Positions 15,401 through 25,423 of a stretch of 56,464 nt of DNA are shown one piece after another. This DNA is from Gammaproteobacteria bacterium. GTDB lineage: Bacteria > Pseudomonadota > Gammaproteobacteria > Thiohalobacterales > Thiohalobacteraceae. A program made the translations under genes and the position numbers. How positions within the stretch are numbered: the first letter of the stretch is position 1; every line of letters starts with the position of its first letter. The DNA is taken from the NCBI GenBank assembly GCA_019911805.1, contig JAIOJV010000060.1, forward strand, positions 1 through 56,464, written 5' to 3'. Under the pieces are notes generated by a model. That model had not been told where the DNA came from and did no database searches. It was given only the letters and a program-made list of their open reading frames with translations.

Positions 15401-16503
15401 ATCTCTACCTCCTCAAGCGCCGCCGCCCCGGCGGTTTGAGCTGCGGGCAGGCGCCAGACCCAGCGTCCCTTGCCCCCGTACCCCTCTTTGATCGCCTGCA
15501 CACCAAGCGCCTTCTGCGCTCTGCGTATCGCTGCCCACGACCACCCCGCATCGTCAGCCTCAGCCTTGATTTTTTTCACAGGCATCGGTTGATCAGCGAG
15601 CAGATCAGCTAAGAACCGCTCCGCATCCCGCGCGCCGCCGCCAGATTCATCCGGCTCAGCGGCGGCGAGCAGATCCCGCGCAGACCCTTGCAGCACGCCA
15701 CCCCAGGCAACAGCTGACGACATGATGCCGGGATGCGATGCAAGCTCGACTTGCCGCAGATCGTATTCATATCCGCCACCGTCGGGACCAATGTTTGACT
15801 TTACGCGGCAGAAAATCCGGCTTGTCGTCCCGTCCTCGTCGTCCTGCTTTGCAGCAGCAAAGACGACTCGCGCCAGCGCGCCGAACGCAAGCGATCCCGT
15901 GATGCGCTCGATTGGATCTTTGCCGCTCGTCGATTTCGTAAAGTGTGTGATGCCAATCAGCGCCGCCCCAGCCGCCGCCGCGAGATCGACGAGTGGTTGT
16001 AGCGCCCGGCGCACCTCGCCGTTTTTGTGACTATCACTGCTGACAGCGGAGACAATAGGATCGACGATGAGCAAGCGCACGTCGCCGATTCGCTCGACCG
16101 CGGCGACTAGACCGTCCGTGTCTTTCGCGGGGTCGAATGCCCGGGCACCGTCTTCGCACATCGTGTCATGCACGAAATGCACTCGACGAAGATCAGCGCC
16201 CATGGCGTGCATCCGCGGCACGAGTGTGTCTTTCAAGTCATCTTCGCCTGACCAGATCACGACACTGCCGGCAGCTCGCGCCGGAGTGCCGTCAGGCCAT
16301 CGTTCGCCCGCGGTCACAGTAGCAGCTAGAGCAAGCGCGATTGTCGTTTTGCCGGTGCCCGGCGAGCCCGCGAGAATGTGCAGCTTTCCAGCCGCAAGGT
16401 ACTCATGCCACAGCCAGCGGATCGGTTCCGGCGCGATGTCCGCCGCACAGATCGTGCGCACTTGCGGCGGCGTCTGTTGCTCGTACATCATCATCTTGCT
16501 CAT
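15397..16503 (-). CDS. RepA-like AAA (RecA-fold) replicative helicase
   Basis: 368 residues. Residues 12-250 form a RecA-like ATPase of the RepA/AAA_25 type: Walker A AGSPGTGKTT near 45-54, acidic residues in WSGEDD near 88, Walker B LLIVDP near 145, and GITHFTKS near 185, typical of hexameric RSF1010 RepA-like helicases. The C-terminal part (DQPMPVKKIKAEADDAGWSWAAIRRAQKALG) looks like a winged helix. It overlaps both neighbours by 4 nt. It probably unwinds the nearby origin in the excised element. Confidence 0.8.
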   Translation of the reverse strand: MSKMMMYEQQTPPQVRTICAADIAPEPIRWLWHEYLAAGKLHILAGSPGTGKTTIALALAATVTAGERWPDGTPARAAGSVVIWSGEDDLKDTLVPRMHAMGADLRRVHFVHDTMCEDGARAFDPAKDTDGLVAAVERIGDVRLLIVDPIVSAVSSDSHKNGEVRRALQPLVDLAAAAGAALIGITHFTKSTSGKDPIERITGSLAFGALARVVFAAAKQDDEDGTTSRIFCRVKSNIGPDGGGYEYDLRQVELASHPGIMSSAVAWGGVLQGSARDLLAAAEPDESGGGARDAERFLADLLADQPMPVKKIKAEADDAGWSWAAIRRAQKALGVQAIKEGYGGKGRWVWRLPAAQTAGAAALEEVEI

Positions 16504-17093
16504 GCCGCCGCCCTCCGTGCCCGTACCGCCTTCGCCTCGGCACGTGCAGACTGATCGAGCACGCGCTGTAGTACAGCGATATGCTGCGCACGTATCCAGC
16601 GGCTCTCCGGATCAGCTAGCAGCGCACGTGCCTGCTGCGCGATCTCGCCCGCCACCGCCGCCGCGGTTGGCCAAGCCATTGCTTGCAAGCGATCTGCGCT
16701 AGTCGTGATCTTATGCGACAGATACAGCATCTCATCGTCACTAAGATCGTCACTCAGTAACAGCGCAGCATGTGTGTGTACCGCATCTGCAATCGCCGCA
16801 CCGCTACGCCATTGCCCGATGCCGCGCAAGCGGCGGCTGGGGCTGCTGTGCTCACCGGAGCCGGGAAAAAGGTCTCTGACGTGCATACCAAGCGCGTCGA
16901 GCACGTCGCCTGTGCCGCAACCGCGGTGACAGTGCAGCAAGACTTTCCCATCACTCGTCTCAGCAACAGAAAGTTTCAGAGCTTTGTCGCACGCTGGACA
17001 CGTCGCGCGATGTGCTCGCACGACCTGCGGTGCCGGCGACTGCACTGTCCGCACGCCGTCAAGTCGGCTCAAGAGGTCGTCGTACGCGCTCAT
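16500..17093 (-). CDS. Zinc-finger primase-like protein
   Basis: 197 residues. Residues 30-75 contain CPACDKALKLSV...VLLHCHRGCGTGDVLDALG, the zinc ribbon seen at the N-terminus of phage P4-type and other mobile-element primases, with the usual following helix MHVRDLFPG. No TOPRIM or polymerase domain follows; the rest is helical (EIAQQARALLADPESRWIRAQHIAVLQRVL). It therefore either acts as a separate DNA-binding subunit or is a reduced primase. It is coupled by ATGA overlaps to repA and the upstream HTH gene. Confidence 0.65.
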   Translation of the reverse strand: MSAYDDLLSRLDGVRTVQSPAPQVVRAHRATCPACDKALKLSVAETSDGKVLLHCHRGCGTGDVLDALGMHVRDLFPGSGEHSSPSRRLRGIGQWRSGAAIADAVHTHAALLLSDDLSDDEMLYLSHKITTSADRLQAMAWPTAAAVAGEIAQQARALLADPESRWIRAQHIAVLQRVLDQSARAEAKAVRARRAAA

Positions 17094-17527
17094 ACGTCAC
17101 CCCCGGCGCCAGCGCTGAGAGCAAGCGGCATCTGCCGCGCGGTCATACTGACCTGCCCGCTCTGCACAGCCCGCCCGATCTTACACAGCAGCGCCCGCAC
17201 TGCCGCGGCACTCGCGAGACCCGCGTACGCCGCGGCTTGCTCTGTGTCGAGTCCCTTCAGGATCGCCCAGACCATTTTTTTCTGAGCCGGCGTACAGCCG
17301 CGAGTAGCCGCGAAGATCATGTTGCGCTGCCTGCGCTTGCGCATGAGTCGCTCGCGCTCGATGTCGTACTGCGTCGTGCTCTCGACAGCGATCAGCGCGT
17401 CGAGCACACTGATCGTCCGCGGCTCAGGCGCGCGGCGCTTGCGGTATGCGGCGCGATCGAGTGCGCGTTTGATGTCGCGAGCAGTGTCAGGGATTTTGAC
17501 GCGATTGAGATCGACGAAGATGCTCAT
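17090..17527 (-). CDS. HTH-like protein of the replication operon
   Basis: 145 residues, unknown. A basic N-terminal part (IKRALDRAAYRKRRAPEPRTISVLDAL) is followed by RGCTPAQKKMVWAILKGLDTEQAAAYAGLASAAAVRALL, which has the spacing of a helix-turn-helix of the sigma-region-4/LuxR kind. It overlaps alpA and the primase-like gene by 4 nt. As the only spare DNA-binding candidate in the operon it might be the iteron-binding initiator, in the way RepC serves RepA in IncQ plasmids; that is a guess from position. Confidence 0.55.
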   Translation of the reverse strand: MSIFVDLNRVKIPDTARDIKRALDRAAYRKRRAPEPRTISVLDALIAVESTTQYDIERERLMRKRRQRNMIFAATRGCTPAQKKMVWAILKGLDTEQAAAYAGLASAAAVRALLCKIGRAVQSGQVSMTARQMPLALSAGAGGDV

Positions 17528-17733
17528 TTTGCACCTCCGGCGATCTCGCTACGCGCATCGAGCCAGGCCCGGATGTCAGAGAAACGAAAGCCGACACGAC
17601 GCGGACCGAGTCGCACCGGTGCAGGGAAGTTTCCAGATTTAATGTAGTTGTAGATCGTGCCGCGGCTGACTGTGAGCAGCGCAGCGCAGTCACGGATAGA
17701 GATGATCTGATGATCGTGATGAGTAGCAGACAT
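17524..17733 (-). CDS. AlpA-like HTH excisionase/regulator
   Basis: 69 residues with the AlpA/MerR-type winged HTH: ISIRDCAALLTVSRGTIYNYIKSGNFPAPVRLGPRRVGFRFSDIRAWLDAR. Proteins of this family sit in P4-like islands and act as excisionases or activators of int, and as first-gene regulators. It is the leading gene of the replication operon, followed by four genes with 4-nt overlaps. The upstream region to the right element end has no gene and contains its promoter. Confidence 0.9.
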   Translation of the reverse strand: MSATHHDHQIISIRDCAALLTVSRGTIYNYIKSGNFPAPVRLGPRRVGFRFSDIRAWLDARSEIAGGAK

Positions 17734-18144
17734 AGCGTTGTCTCCGGCTCACGACCGAGCGCATCATGCGCACTTGTCGCGTGTCTGAGATCGCTGTCCG
17801 CCTGCCTGTGAGTCCCGGGCGAAGCCCGGGCAGGCTACGGCTGTTTGCATAAGTTCCGCTGCGCGTTTTTTTCCGAAACCGCGGGGCTCTCGAAACTCGC
17901 GGACACGCTGCGGCTGTTGCTACAGTTATCAGCACTTTTCGCTGTAGCTCACACTGCTGTCTGTGCAGTGAATTCAATCGCTGCCACTTGTTGTGCAGAG
18001 AAAGAGAAGGATGACTTCTGAGAGCAAAGATAACAAAGAAAGTCAAACCAATCAACACTTGATTGATTTGATTAGCGTTTTTTGGTGAAATGGGTTATAA
18101 GATAAGGCAAAACGAAATGCGAGCAGGTGCCTGGAACTGCGCGC
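17734..18144. other. Non-coding leader between alpA and right end
   Basis: No gene supported. It contains a strong hairpin CCCGGGC/GCCCGGG near 17803-17826 without T run and becomes AT-rich from about 17990 to 18110, where the leftward promoter is likely. Confidence 0.5.
18028..18055 (-). promoter_or_regulatory. Candidate sigma-70 promoter of the alpA operon
   Basis: Minus strand TTGATT (18055-18050), 16-bp spacer, TTATCT (18033-18028), in an AT-rich stretch about 295 nt upstream of alpA. The leader is long, so another promoter nearer alpA is possible. Confidence 0.35.
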
Positions 18145-18164
18145 GGGGGCATATTTGGGGGCAT
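18145..18164 (+). repeat. Integrase arm-type site candidates, right
   Basis: GGGGGCAT at 18145-18152 and 18157-18164, same orientation and same 12-bp spacing as the pair at 1825/1837. The second copy in each pair is preceded by TT. These lie about 60 nt inside the right end. Confidence 0.5.
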
Positions 18165-18219
18165 GAGTAGATCAAGGTATGCTACAAAACGCGATAGATC
18201 AGAGCGTTATCGCGATTAT

Positions 18220-18240
18220 TCGGGAGTCCTCCGCCCACCA
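18220..18240 (+). repeat. Right attachment site candidate
   Basis: TCGGGAGT followed by CCTCCGCCCACCA repeats the tRNA-Ala 3' end (1671-1700) with an internal 7-8 nt gap and a missing T. After it the sequence turns to host character and a terminator follows at 18276. It marks the likely right boundary, giving an element of about 16.5 kb. Confidence 0.55.
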
Positions 18241-18275
18241 ATTGCACATCCTATCAAATCCAACACCATCCAAAG

Positions 18276-18298
18276 GCCCGCTCAATAGCGGGCTTTTT
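18276..18298 (+). terminator. Terminator beyond the right junction
   Basis: GCCCGCT (18276-18282) and AGCGGGC (18287-18293) with a 4-nt loop, followed by five T's. It lies 36 nt past the right att copy, about as far as a tRNA terminator should lie, so it is probably the original terminator of tRNA-Ala displaced by the insertion. Confidence 0.8.
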
Positions 18299-18612
18299 CA
18301 TTGGGTTAGCGTTTGACATGGGGTGACATCGGGCGGGCGCCGTACGAGTACATAAAATACCGGAATGAGTACCAGGCTGAGGAAGGTCCGGCAATGCTGG
18401 CAACCCTATCATCAATGAATAAATCGGCACACCCGTTGCGCGAGAACGCCTGCCGGAATGTATTGCGGAAACCCTGCTCCAGCCGGCTGCAAGCGCAAAA
18501 CACGATTAGCGGTTACACCGGTAACCGTGGTCGGCGCAGACATCGGAAATCCATCTCTGCCCGAACCTGAACCAATTCTGGCGTCGCATGCGGCGTGCCC
18601 ATCGGTCGCGTT
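18299..18612. other. Intergenic region, no gene seen
   Basis: Short open frames exist on both strands (for example 18313-18570 plus, 18306-18503 minus) but none has a convincing SD or recognisable product. It may hold decayed coding sequence. Confidence 0.4.
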
Positions 18613-19656
18613 TCAGACCCTATCATCGGCACCGACACGCACCACCAGCTTGCCGAAATTACCGCCTGCGAACATCTTGATGAAGGCCTTGGGTGCGTTT
18701 TCCAGGCCGTCCACGATATCTTCGCGATAATGAAGCTTGTTGTCTTCCAGCCACGGTCGCATGACCTCGACAAAGTCGTCATAGCGATCTTGGTAATCGT
18801 CGAAGATGATGAAACCTTGCATGCGGATACGGCGTTTGAGCAAGGTACCGGTAAGCAGTGGCAGCCGGTCCGGACCAGGCGGCAGCGCAGTATCATTGTA
18901 GTGCGCGATCAGGCCGCATAGTGGGATGCGCGCCTTCGGGTTAAGCAGCGGCAGTACTGCGTCGAAGATCTTGCCGCCGACGCTCTCGAAGTACACGTCA
19001 ATGCCATCCGGGCAAGCCTTTTTCAGTCGTTCATCCAGATCATCCTGGTGATGATCGAGACAGGCATCGAAGCCGAGTTCGTCGGTTACATAACGGCATT
19101 TTCTCTCACCACCGGCGATACCGACTGCGCGACAACCGTGCAGTTTAGCGACCTGTCCGACCACGGAACCAACTGCGCCAGAGGCTGCCGCCACTACTAC
19201 GGTCTCACCCGCTTTCGGCTGACCGATATCCATCAGCCCCATATAGGCGGTGAAACCGGGCATACCGAGAACACCCAGTGCCCACGATGGCTTTATCTGC
19301 GTGGTATCGAGCTTGGTAAGGGTCTTGCCGTCGGCTAACGCGTAGTCCTGCCAACCGCTGTACGCCAGAACCCAGTCACCGACCTGGTAGTCCGGGTGTT
19401 TCGTTTGCAACACTCGACACACGGTGCCACCGACCATCAGCTCGTTGAGTTTGATCGGCTCGGCATAGGATGGCGCATCACTCATGCGTCCACGCATATA
19501 GGGATCCAGTGATAGATACACGGTACGCAGCAGCACTTGACCATCTTGGGGTTGCGGCACCGGGGCGGTTTCGAGGCGAAAGTTCATCGGGGTCGGGACG
19601 CCTCCCGGACGCGAGGCGAGTACAAAGCGGCGATTGTGATCGGCAGTCTGTGACAT
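18613..19656 (-). CDS. CurA-like NADPH-dependent oxidoreductase (MDR family)
   Basis: A 347-residue medium-chain dehydrogenase/reductase without zinc ligands, the length of E. coli CurA (YncB). N-terminal: SLDPYMRGRMSDAPSYAEP; cofactor-binding: VVVAAASGAVGSVVGQVAKLHGC; then YFESVGGKIFDAVLPLLN and LCGLIAHYN, typical of the leukotriene B4 12-hydroxydehydrogenase-like/CurA group. It should reduce activated alkenes using NADPH in the cytoplasm; substrate unknown. Stand-alone, first host gene after the element. Confidence 0.9.
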   Translation of the reverse strand: MSQTADHNRRFVLASRPGGVPTPMNFRLETAPVPQPQDGQVLLRTVYLSLDPYMRGRMSDAPSYAEPIKLNELMVGGTVCRVLQTKHPDYQVGDWVLAYSGWQDYALADGKTLTKLDTTQIKPSWALGVLGMPGFTAYMGLMDIGQPKAGETVVVAAASGAVGSVVGQVAKLHGCRAVGIAGGERKCRYVTDELGFDACLDHHQDDLDERLKKACPDGIDVYFESVGGKIFDAVLPLLNPKARIPLCGLIAHYNDTALPPGPDRLPLLTGTLLKRRIRMQGFIIFDDYQDRYDDFVEVMRPWLEDNKLHYREDIVDGLENAPKAFIKMFAGGNFGKLVVRVGADDRV

Positions 19657-19828
19657 AGTAGAAACCCTGTTGGCGAGACACTCAGGTAAAGTGTAGAGGA
19701 TTACTCAGGAGCCGGGATTTATCGCTACCGTCGTGCGATGTCAGCCCCCAAAAGCGGGATGATGAGTTGCACACTATGCAGCCAATACGACTGACCACTG
19801 GGTAAGACCTGGGGGTGGCGCCGCCTTC

Positions 19829-19903
19829 GCAGGAGCGCCATTCCTGGCGCGATGACTCGGGTTCGCCGTGCACATGAATCGCGGCAGGAATGCCGCTCCT
19901 ACA
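19829..19903. repeat. Paired REP sequences (BIME-like)
   Basis: GCAGGAGCGCCATTCCTGGC at 19829 and its inverted partner at 19878-19903 (ATCGCGGCAGGAATGCCGCT...) match the REP type AGGAGCGGCATTCCTGCCGCGAT frequent in gammaproteobacteria. They face each other across 24 nt in the gap between two genes. The rest of 19657-19984 shows nothing. Confidence 0.8.
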
Positions 19904-19984
19904 GGGTGGGCGTCTGATTTGCCACAAGCATTCAGACGGCGCCTGCGCGGGCGAGCGCACTCGCTGACTCATCGTTGCGAATCG

Positions 19985-21235
19985 TCAATCCGCTCCAGGC
20001 GGGCATTCCATGGCAGCGCCCGGACGCGGTTGCTCCGTCTCGATCGACGGCAGGAATCCGGCGAGCAACCCGATGAGCGGGAGGAAGGAACAGACGTGAT
20101 AAACGAAGCCGATGCTGGTCACGTCGGCGAGCTGGCCAAGCACCGCCGCGCCGATACCGCCCAGGCCGAAGGCGAAACCGAAGAATAAGCCGGCGACGGC
20201 GCCGACCCGCGACGGCATCAGCTCCTGCGCGTACACAATGATTGCCGGGAACGCGGAGGCGAGGATGATGCCGATCGGCACGCTCAGCAGCCCGGTCCAG
20301 AACAGATTGGCGTACGGCAGCACCAGTGTGAACGGCAGCACCCCGAGGATCGAGGCCCAGATCACCGCCTTGCGGCCAATGCGATCGCCGATCGGGCCAC
20401 CGGCGATGGTGCCGACGGCGACCGCGGCGAGAAACACGAACAGATGAATCTGCGCGCTCTGCACCGACACGTGAAAGCGGTCGATCAGGTAAAACGTGTA
20501 GTAGCTGGTCATGCTGGCCATGTAAAAAAATTTCGAGAAGATCAGCGCGATCAGCACGGCTACCGCCAGCCACACCCGGGCACGCGGCAGGGCGGCATGC
20601 ACCGCGGCCCGGCGCGTGTGCGCGGCGATGCGCGCCAGCCCGTGTTCCTTGTACCAGTGCCCGACGTTGATCAGCAGGAAAATAGCCAGCAGGGCGGCCA
20701 GCGAAAACCAGGCGACGCTCGACTGCCCGAAACGCAGCACGACGAACGCTGCCAGCAGCGGACCGATGGCGGAACCGATGTTGCCACCCACCTGGAACAC
20801 CGACTGTGCCAGCCCGTGCCGTCCGCCCGAGGCCATGCGCGCGACGCGCGAGGACTCCGGATGAAACACCGAGGACCCGGTGCCAACCAGCGCCGCGGCC
20901 AACAGCAGCACCGCGTAGTTGTGGGCGTAGGCCAGCAGCACCAGCCCGGACAGGGTAAAGCCCATGCCGACGGCGAGCGAATACGGCTTCGGTTTGCGGT
21001 CGATATAGAGGCCGATCAGCGGCTGCAGCAGCGAGGCGGTGAGCTGGAAGGTGAAGGTCAGCGCACCGATCTGGCCGAAGTCGAGACTGTAATTCTGTTT
21101 CAGTATCGGATAGATCGCCGGCAACAGCGACTGCATCATGTCATTCAACAGATGACAGACGCTGATGGTCACGAGAACGGTAAAAGCCGTTTTCCCGTCG
21201 GCGTCCGCGCCAGGAGGGGCGGTACTGGTATTCAT
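19985..21235 (-). CDS. MFS efflux transporter, fosmidomycin-resistance (Fsr) family
   Basis: 416 residues from ATG 21235, with 12 predicted membrane segments. The opening CHLLNDMMQSLLPAIYPILK and YSLDFGQIGALTFTFQLTASLLQPLIGLYIDRKP is diagnostic of the Fsr group, and GTGSSVFHPESSRVARMASGGRHGLAQSVFQVGGN is the conserved cytoplasmic loop. Such proteins export drugs or metabolites by proton antiport across the inner membrane; the natural substrate is unknown. The start overlaps the stop of a small upstream gene (ATGA), which argues for 21235 and not the longer frame from 21274. Confidence 0.92.
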   Translation of the reverse strand: MNTSTAPPGADADGKTAFTVLVTISVCHLLNDMMQSLLPAIYPILKQNYSLDFGQIGALTFTFQLTASLLQPLIGLYIDRKPKPYSLAVGMGFTLSGLVLLAYAHNYAVLLLAAALVGTGSSVFHPESSRVARMASGGRHGLAQSVFQVGGNIGSAIGPLLAAFVVLRFGQSSVAWFSLAALLAIFLLINVGHWYKEHGLARIAAHTRRAAVHAALPRARVWLAVAVLIALIFSKFFYMASMTSYYTFYLIDRFHVSVQSAQIHLFVFLAAVAVGTIAGGPIGDRIGRKAVIWASILGVLPFTLVLPYANLFWTGLLSVPIGIILASAFPAIIVYAQELMPSRVGAVAGLFFGFAFGLGGIGAAVLGQLADVTSIGFVYHVCSFLPLIGLLAGFLPSIETEQPRPGAAMECPPGAD

Positions 21236-21438
21236 GCGGATGGCAGCGGCTGTTGGAAGCGCCCAGGATAGCAAAGCGCGGCGGCCCCGCCTATGTTGGG
21301 CGTGACATTCTCAGGATCCATGCGAATCAATATGTTCTGACCGGCCGAGGATACCTCCAGATCGAGACCCTCGAGCGGGTACAGCACGTGCGGCTGCATC
21401 AGCCGGATCTGCGCCGAGGCGTCCGGTGTCGCCAGCAT
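21232..21438 (-). CDS. Small protein coupled to the Fsr-type transporter
   Basis: A 68-residue frame from ATG 21438, which has AGGGAGAC as SD. Its stop overlaps the transporter ATG by 4 nt (ATGA), the main argument that it is real. Sequence MLATPDASAQIRLMQPHVLYPLEGLDLEVSSAGQ has no domain I know. It may only promote translation of the transporter. Confidence 0.5.
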   Translation of the reverse strand: MLATPDASAQIRLMQPHVLYPLEGLDLEVSSAGQNILIRMDPENVTPNIGGAAALCYPGRFQQPLPSA

Positions 21439-21825
21439 GTCTCCCTGCGTCAGAATAGGTGGGGGCAGTATGGGTGAAAAGTGACTCCAGACAGGCTCGA
21501 CGGCTGCGAAAGTCCGTGGTAGGTTATGGCTCGGTACAGTGATCCGGTACACGGATCAGTACATCTGACTCCGCCTGAGACCGTGCCAGACGATAGAGAA
21601 CAAATACGTACAAGATGACAGTGTGAGGATGTCTGCCCCTCCACCCCACCATCTTCAACATCTCAGAACGTCCACCCGTAGGGTGATCACCAGTACGTAG
21701 CCGGTGAGGCGGATCGCACCGTACCCCGTACCGATACCACGATCCACAACGCCACTGACTCACCCGATCACCCGAAGATACTTTTCCGCCATGTCTACCC
21801 CTCGACCCCTCGTCCCGGGCACGCT
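21439..21825. other. Divergent intergenic region, no gene seen
   Basis: Lies between the leftward small-gene/Fsr pair and the rightward MFS gene and should hold both promoters. No clear gene, repeat or hairpin was found. Confidence 0.4.
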
Positions 21826-23010
21826 GTGATTCGTCCTTTCCCAGGCCGCGGCAATGTCCTGCGCCTCGCGGTCTGCCAGGCGCTGGTGCTGTCGGCCATC
21901 GTCATGGCCATGACCCTGGGCGCCATCCTGGGCGACGCCCTGGCCGTCGACAAACGACTGGCCACCTTGCCGATCGCGGCGATGGTCATCGGTACGGCGG
22001 TCGCCTCGCTACCAGCGGCGCTGCTGATGCGTTGGCAGGGGCGGCGTAGCGGCTTCCTGCTCGGCGCGACACTGGGCGTGGGCGGCAGCCTGCTATGTGC
22101 CTGGGCGCTGCGGGAGGCGTACTTCAGCGGTTTCGTGGCTGGGCATTTCCTGCTCGGCGCCTACCAGGGCTTCGCCAACTATTATCGTTTCGCCGCCGTC
22201 GAGGCCACCGACGCCGACCACGGCAGCCGCGCGATCTCCCTGGTGATCGCCGGCGGGATCGTCGCGGCCTTCCTCGGGCCGCAGCTTGGTCAATGGGGGC
22301 GTGATTGGATCACGGAACAGCACTTCGTCGGGGCATATCTGGCGCAAGGCGGCTTGAGCCTGCTGGCATTGCTCCTGCTGGCGCGCCTCAAACTGCCGCA
22401 GGTCGCGGCGGTACAGGCCGGTACGCGCCGGCCGTTGGGCGAGATCCTCGCACAGCCGGTGTTGCGCGCAGCGATCTTCGGCGCCGCTATCGGCTACGCC
22501 GTGATGATCATGGTGATGACGGCCACCCCGCTTGCCATGCTCGGCAGCGGACTGTCCGGTACGCACGTCACACCGGTCATCCAATGGCATGTGGTGGGGA
22601 TGTTCGCGCCCTCCTTCTTCACCGGCAGCCTGATCCGGCGCTATGGGGCGCCGCGCATCATGCAGATCGGTTTCGCCCTGTTGCTGACGCACGTACTGCT
22701 GGCGCTCGCGGGCGTCGAATTCCTGCACTTCCTGTCGGCACTGGTGCTGCTCGGCGTCGGCTGGAATTTCACCTTCATCGGTGGCACGGCGCTGCTGACC
22801 CGGACCTACCACCCGGCGGAGCAACTGCGCGTGCAGGCGGTCAACGAGTTTTCGGTATTCGGGCTGGTCGCCCTGGCGACGCTGTCGGCGGGCTGGCTCT
22901 ACAACCAGTTCGGCTGGGTCACGCTGAACCTCGCCGTCGTGCCGCTACTGCTCGCCGCGCTGCTGTCGACCGTCGCCATCGGGCGACAGCCGCGGACCAT
23001 CACGGCCTGA
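21826..23010 (+). CDS. MFS transporter (unassigned family)
   Basis: 394 residues, GTG start, about 12 membrane segments with a short central loop (LKLPQVAAVQAGTRRPLGEIL, residues 190-210) dividing two six-helix halves. Conserved features: RWQGRRSGFLLGA after helix 2 (an MFS motif A position) and LGVGWNFTFIGGTALLTRTYHPAEQLRVQAVNEF in the second half, as in YbjJ/YnfM-like and related MFS proteins. Substrate cannot be told. It is transcribed away from the Fsr-type transporter. Confidence 0.85.
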   Translation: MIRPFPGRGNVLRLAVCQALVLSAIVMAMTLGAILGDALAVDKRLATLPIAAMVIGTAVASLPAALLMRWQGRRSGFLLGATLGVGGSLLCAWALREAYFSGFVAGHFLLGAYQGFANYYRFAAVEATDADHGSRAISLVIAGGIVAAFLGPQLGQWGRDWITEQHFVGAYLAQGGLSLLALLLLARLKLPQVAAVQAGTRRPLGEILAQPVLRAAIFGAAIGYAVMIMVMTATPLAMLGSGLSGTHVTPVIQWHVVGMFAPSFFTGSLIRRYGAPRIMQIGFALLLTHVLLALAGVEFLHFLSALVLLGVGWNFTFIGGTALLTRTYHPAEQLRVQAVNEFSVFGLVALATLSAGWLYNQFGWVTLNLAVVPLLLAALLSTVAIGRQPRTITA

Positions 23011-23149
23011 GAATCTCCAGAGGCAGCCGGGCTTCACCTGCCGCGCCACCCGCCGGCCCGACAAAGATCAAACTCGCGTCCGCCCGATTACCCGGTGCGT
23101 TCACCCGGCATTCTTGGCTATACTGCGGCGCCTGTCAGTCCCACCGTGA

Positions 23150-24508
<1,359 letters not shown>

Positions 24509-24662
24509 CCGGTACCGTTGCAGGGGGTTGCAGCCTTGAATCCGTCAGGGCCTTCGGCATTTTCCGTGGCAGGTTTTTTGCTGTGACAACGAGCAATGCG
24601 TGACGGGGTATGGTGCAACGAACCGTGGGGTGCAGCCGGAAACCCGGGACCCCACGTGGGCC

Positions 24663-24878
24663 TCAGAAGTCCGGATCCATGATCATTTCGGCCCAGAAGA
24701 CCTTTTCCGGCTCCTTGGCCTGCAACTCCGCCGCCTTGCGGCCAGCTTCCCCGTAGGTCATTTCCTCCGGGAAATGCCCCTTCTGAAAACCATATTTGAG
24801 CTTCCAGGCCACCCGGTAACCGGGATCCGACTCCCGCCGCACCAGGGAATCCGCGCGATTGATATAGGTGCCTGCCAT
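24663..24878 (-). CDS. Small conserved-looking hypothetical protein
   Basis: 71 residues from ATG 24878 with a very good SD (GAGGAGGAC). The sequence is hydrophilic and aromatic (YRVAWKLKYGFQKGHFPEEMTYGEAGRKAAELQAKEPEKVFWAEMIMDP) with no known domain or membrane segment. The good SD and compositional constraint support a real gene; function unknown. Confidence 0.65.
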   Translation of the reverse strand: MAGTYINRADSLVRRESDPGYRVAWKLKYGFQKGHFPEEMTYGEAGRKAAELQAKEPEKVFWAEMIMDPDF

Positions 24879-25189
24879 AGCATGTCCTCCTCGATTCGAT
24901 CGTCACGAACAGGGCGATGGTCTCCAGAGAAAGACCGGAGACCTGCCTCCACCAACTGTGATTGTATCCACAAGGCCGCGGGAAGTGCGAGGTCCAGGCA
25001 GTTGGATGGCCCGCTGCCTTCCGGCCAGCCGACCCGAAAAATATTCGTATTCTGCCAAACCTTGGGCTACACTTGGGCCCATTGCAAGTTTGCTAGGTCA
25101 TTTCAGAGGTTTCCTTGCGGTATCTCTTGTAAGTTACTTAGCCTCATTGCAATACCCAACACCGTTCCAGCTTTACCGAGGTAAGTTAC
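24879..25189. other. Leader region of the cold-shock gene
   Basis: No gene. It should contain the csp promoter and a long 5' leader, as usual for cold-shock genes. GTAAGTTAC occurs twice, at about 25129 and 25181, the second overlapping the ribosome site next to ATG 25190; alternative pairing between them could affect translation, but this was not folded. Confidence 0.4.
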
Positions 25190-25396
25190 ATGGCAACAGG
25201 TACCGTCAAGTGGTTCAACGAGACCAAGGGCTTCGGCTTTATCGCACCGTCGGATGGCGGCGCTGACGTTTTCGTCCACTTCTCCGCAATCGAAGGCAGC
25301 GGCTTCAAGACCCTGGCTGAAGGCCAGGCCGTGAGCTTCGAGGTCGAAAAAGGCCCCAAAGGCCTGCAGGCCACCCACGTTACGGTTCAGGGCTAA
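25190..25396 (+). CDS. Cold-shock family protein (CspA type)
   Basis: 68-residue single cold-shock domain that binds single-stranded RNA/DNA and keeps RNA unfolded. RNP1 KGFGFI and RNP2 DVFVHFSAI are intact; [15 protein letters not shown] is the family signature. Followed by a strong terminator, so it is monocistronic. Several paralogues usually exist, so no letter is assigned. Confidence 0.97.
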   Translation: MATGTVKWFNETKGFGFIAPSDGGADVFVHFSAIEGSGFKTLAEGQAVSFEVEKGPKGLQATHVTVQG

Positions 25397-25423
25397 ACCC
25401 GCTTCCGCATCGTAGTGTGCAAG

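Noticed and set aside
18306-18570. Overlapping small frames right of the element
   Set aside because: No SD or recognisable product on either strand; treated as non-coding.
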